NCBI GenBank assembly: GCA_937877165.1
Contig: CALEFO010000026.1
Location: 1 to 51,329, forward strand
Reading direction: 5' to 3'
Length of the DNA stretch: 51,329 bases
Source: an uncultured Lachnospiraceae bacterium
GTDB lineage: Bacteria > Bacillota > Clostridia > Lachnospirales > Lachnospiraceae
The notes beneath the pieces are model-generated. The model did no database searches. It saw nothing but the letters and a program-made list of their open reading frames with translations, and was not told the origin of the DNA. The first letter of the stretch is position 1. Each line of letters begins with the position of its first letter. Below are positions 51,325-51,329 of this stretch, piece after piece. The position numbers and the translations under genes were made by a program.

Positions 51325-51329
51325 AGCGA

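Noticed and set aside
1..51329. CRISPR array, prophage, transposase or tRNA gene
   Set aside because: No regularly spaced repeats, integrase, transposase or tRNA fold was recognised; the only repeats are the small palindromic modules described.

Overview
This 51.3 kb window looks like chromosomal housekeeping sequence from an anaerobic, low-copy-repeat Clostridia, most likely a Lachnospiraceae relative. The inference rests on gene content and order: a Clostridia-style atp operon with two small AtpI/AtpZ-like genes at its head, a single-chain pyruvate:ferredoxin oxidoreductase with a 2[4Fe-4S] ferredoxin, MecA, GdpP-L9-DnaB, S6-SSB-S18, a MetF / stand-alone MetH-activation protein / short MetH operon, BioY and ECF transport parts. 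The DNA is moderately GC-rich. No phage, insertion sequence, CRISPR array, tRNA or rRNA was recognised.

Layout. Positions 1-9.9 kb (minus strand) hold a complete F-type ATP synthase operon (atpZ-like, atpI-like, atpB-E-F-H-A-G-D-C), followed 3 bases later by a large unknown membrane-anchored secreted protein that runs off the window. 10.1-16.6 kb (minus) holds a coiled-coil SleB/CwlJ-type wall hydrolase, dCMP deaminase, upp, rpiB, Sua5/YwlC and a membrane-anchored GH18 protein. 16.6-17.8 kb is a 1.2 kb gap with no convincing gene. 17.8-22.6 kb (plus) has mecA, PFOR and ferredoxin, each with a strong terminator. 22.8-33.9 kb (minus) has a DUF6056-like membrane protein, dnaB, rplI, gdpP, a domain-permuted GH3 glucosidase, rpsR-ssb-rpsF, a sirtuin and an HdeD-like protein. 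34.0-41.1 kb (minus) has an aldose-1-epimerase-like protein with a small partner, ilvA-ridA, a phospholipase-C-like zinc protein, and uxuB with a frameshifted uxuA. 41.4-43.3 kb (plus) has a divergent AraC regulator and a patatin-like protein. 43.4-46.9 kb (minus) has a SIMPL lipoprotein, DUF1284, bioY with a BirA operator, and an ECF S component with a DUF4430 protein. 47.1-51.3 kb (plus) is metF, the MetH activation protein and metH.

How the genes fit together. PFOR and ferredoxin supply acetyl-CoA and low-potential electrons, and the ATP synthase closes the ion circuit; its c subunit carries a second carboxylate typical of Na+-linked rotors. IlvA with RidA is a deaminase and its clean-up enzyme. 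UxuA/UxuB with the divergent AraC protein form a hexuronate unit, but uxuA is broken by an apparent one-base deletion. MetF, the activation protein and MetH make and maintain B12-dependent methionine synthase.

The least explained signals are non-coding. A 19-nt hairpin of fixed geometry recurs just upstream of the ribosome-binding sites of rpiB, ilvA and ridA, and related hairpins lie upstream of other genes; near ridA it is part of an exact 35-bp repeat that brackets a chain of perfect hairpins. A cloverleaf-like set of nested inverted repeats lies at 14.4-14.5 kb. The metH leader has mutually exclusive stems, and its antisense strand carries a T-loop-like hairpin resembling part of a cobalamin aptamer.
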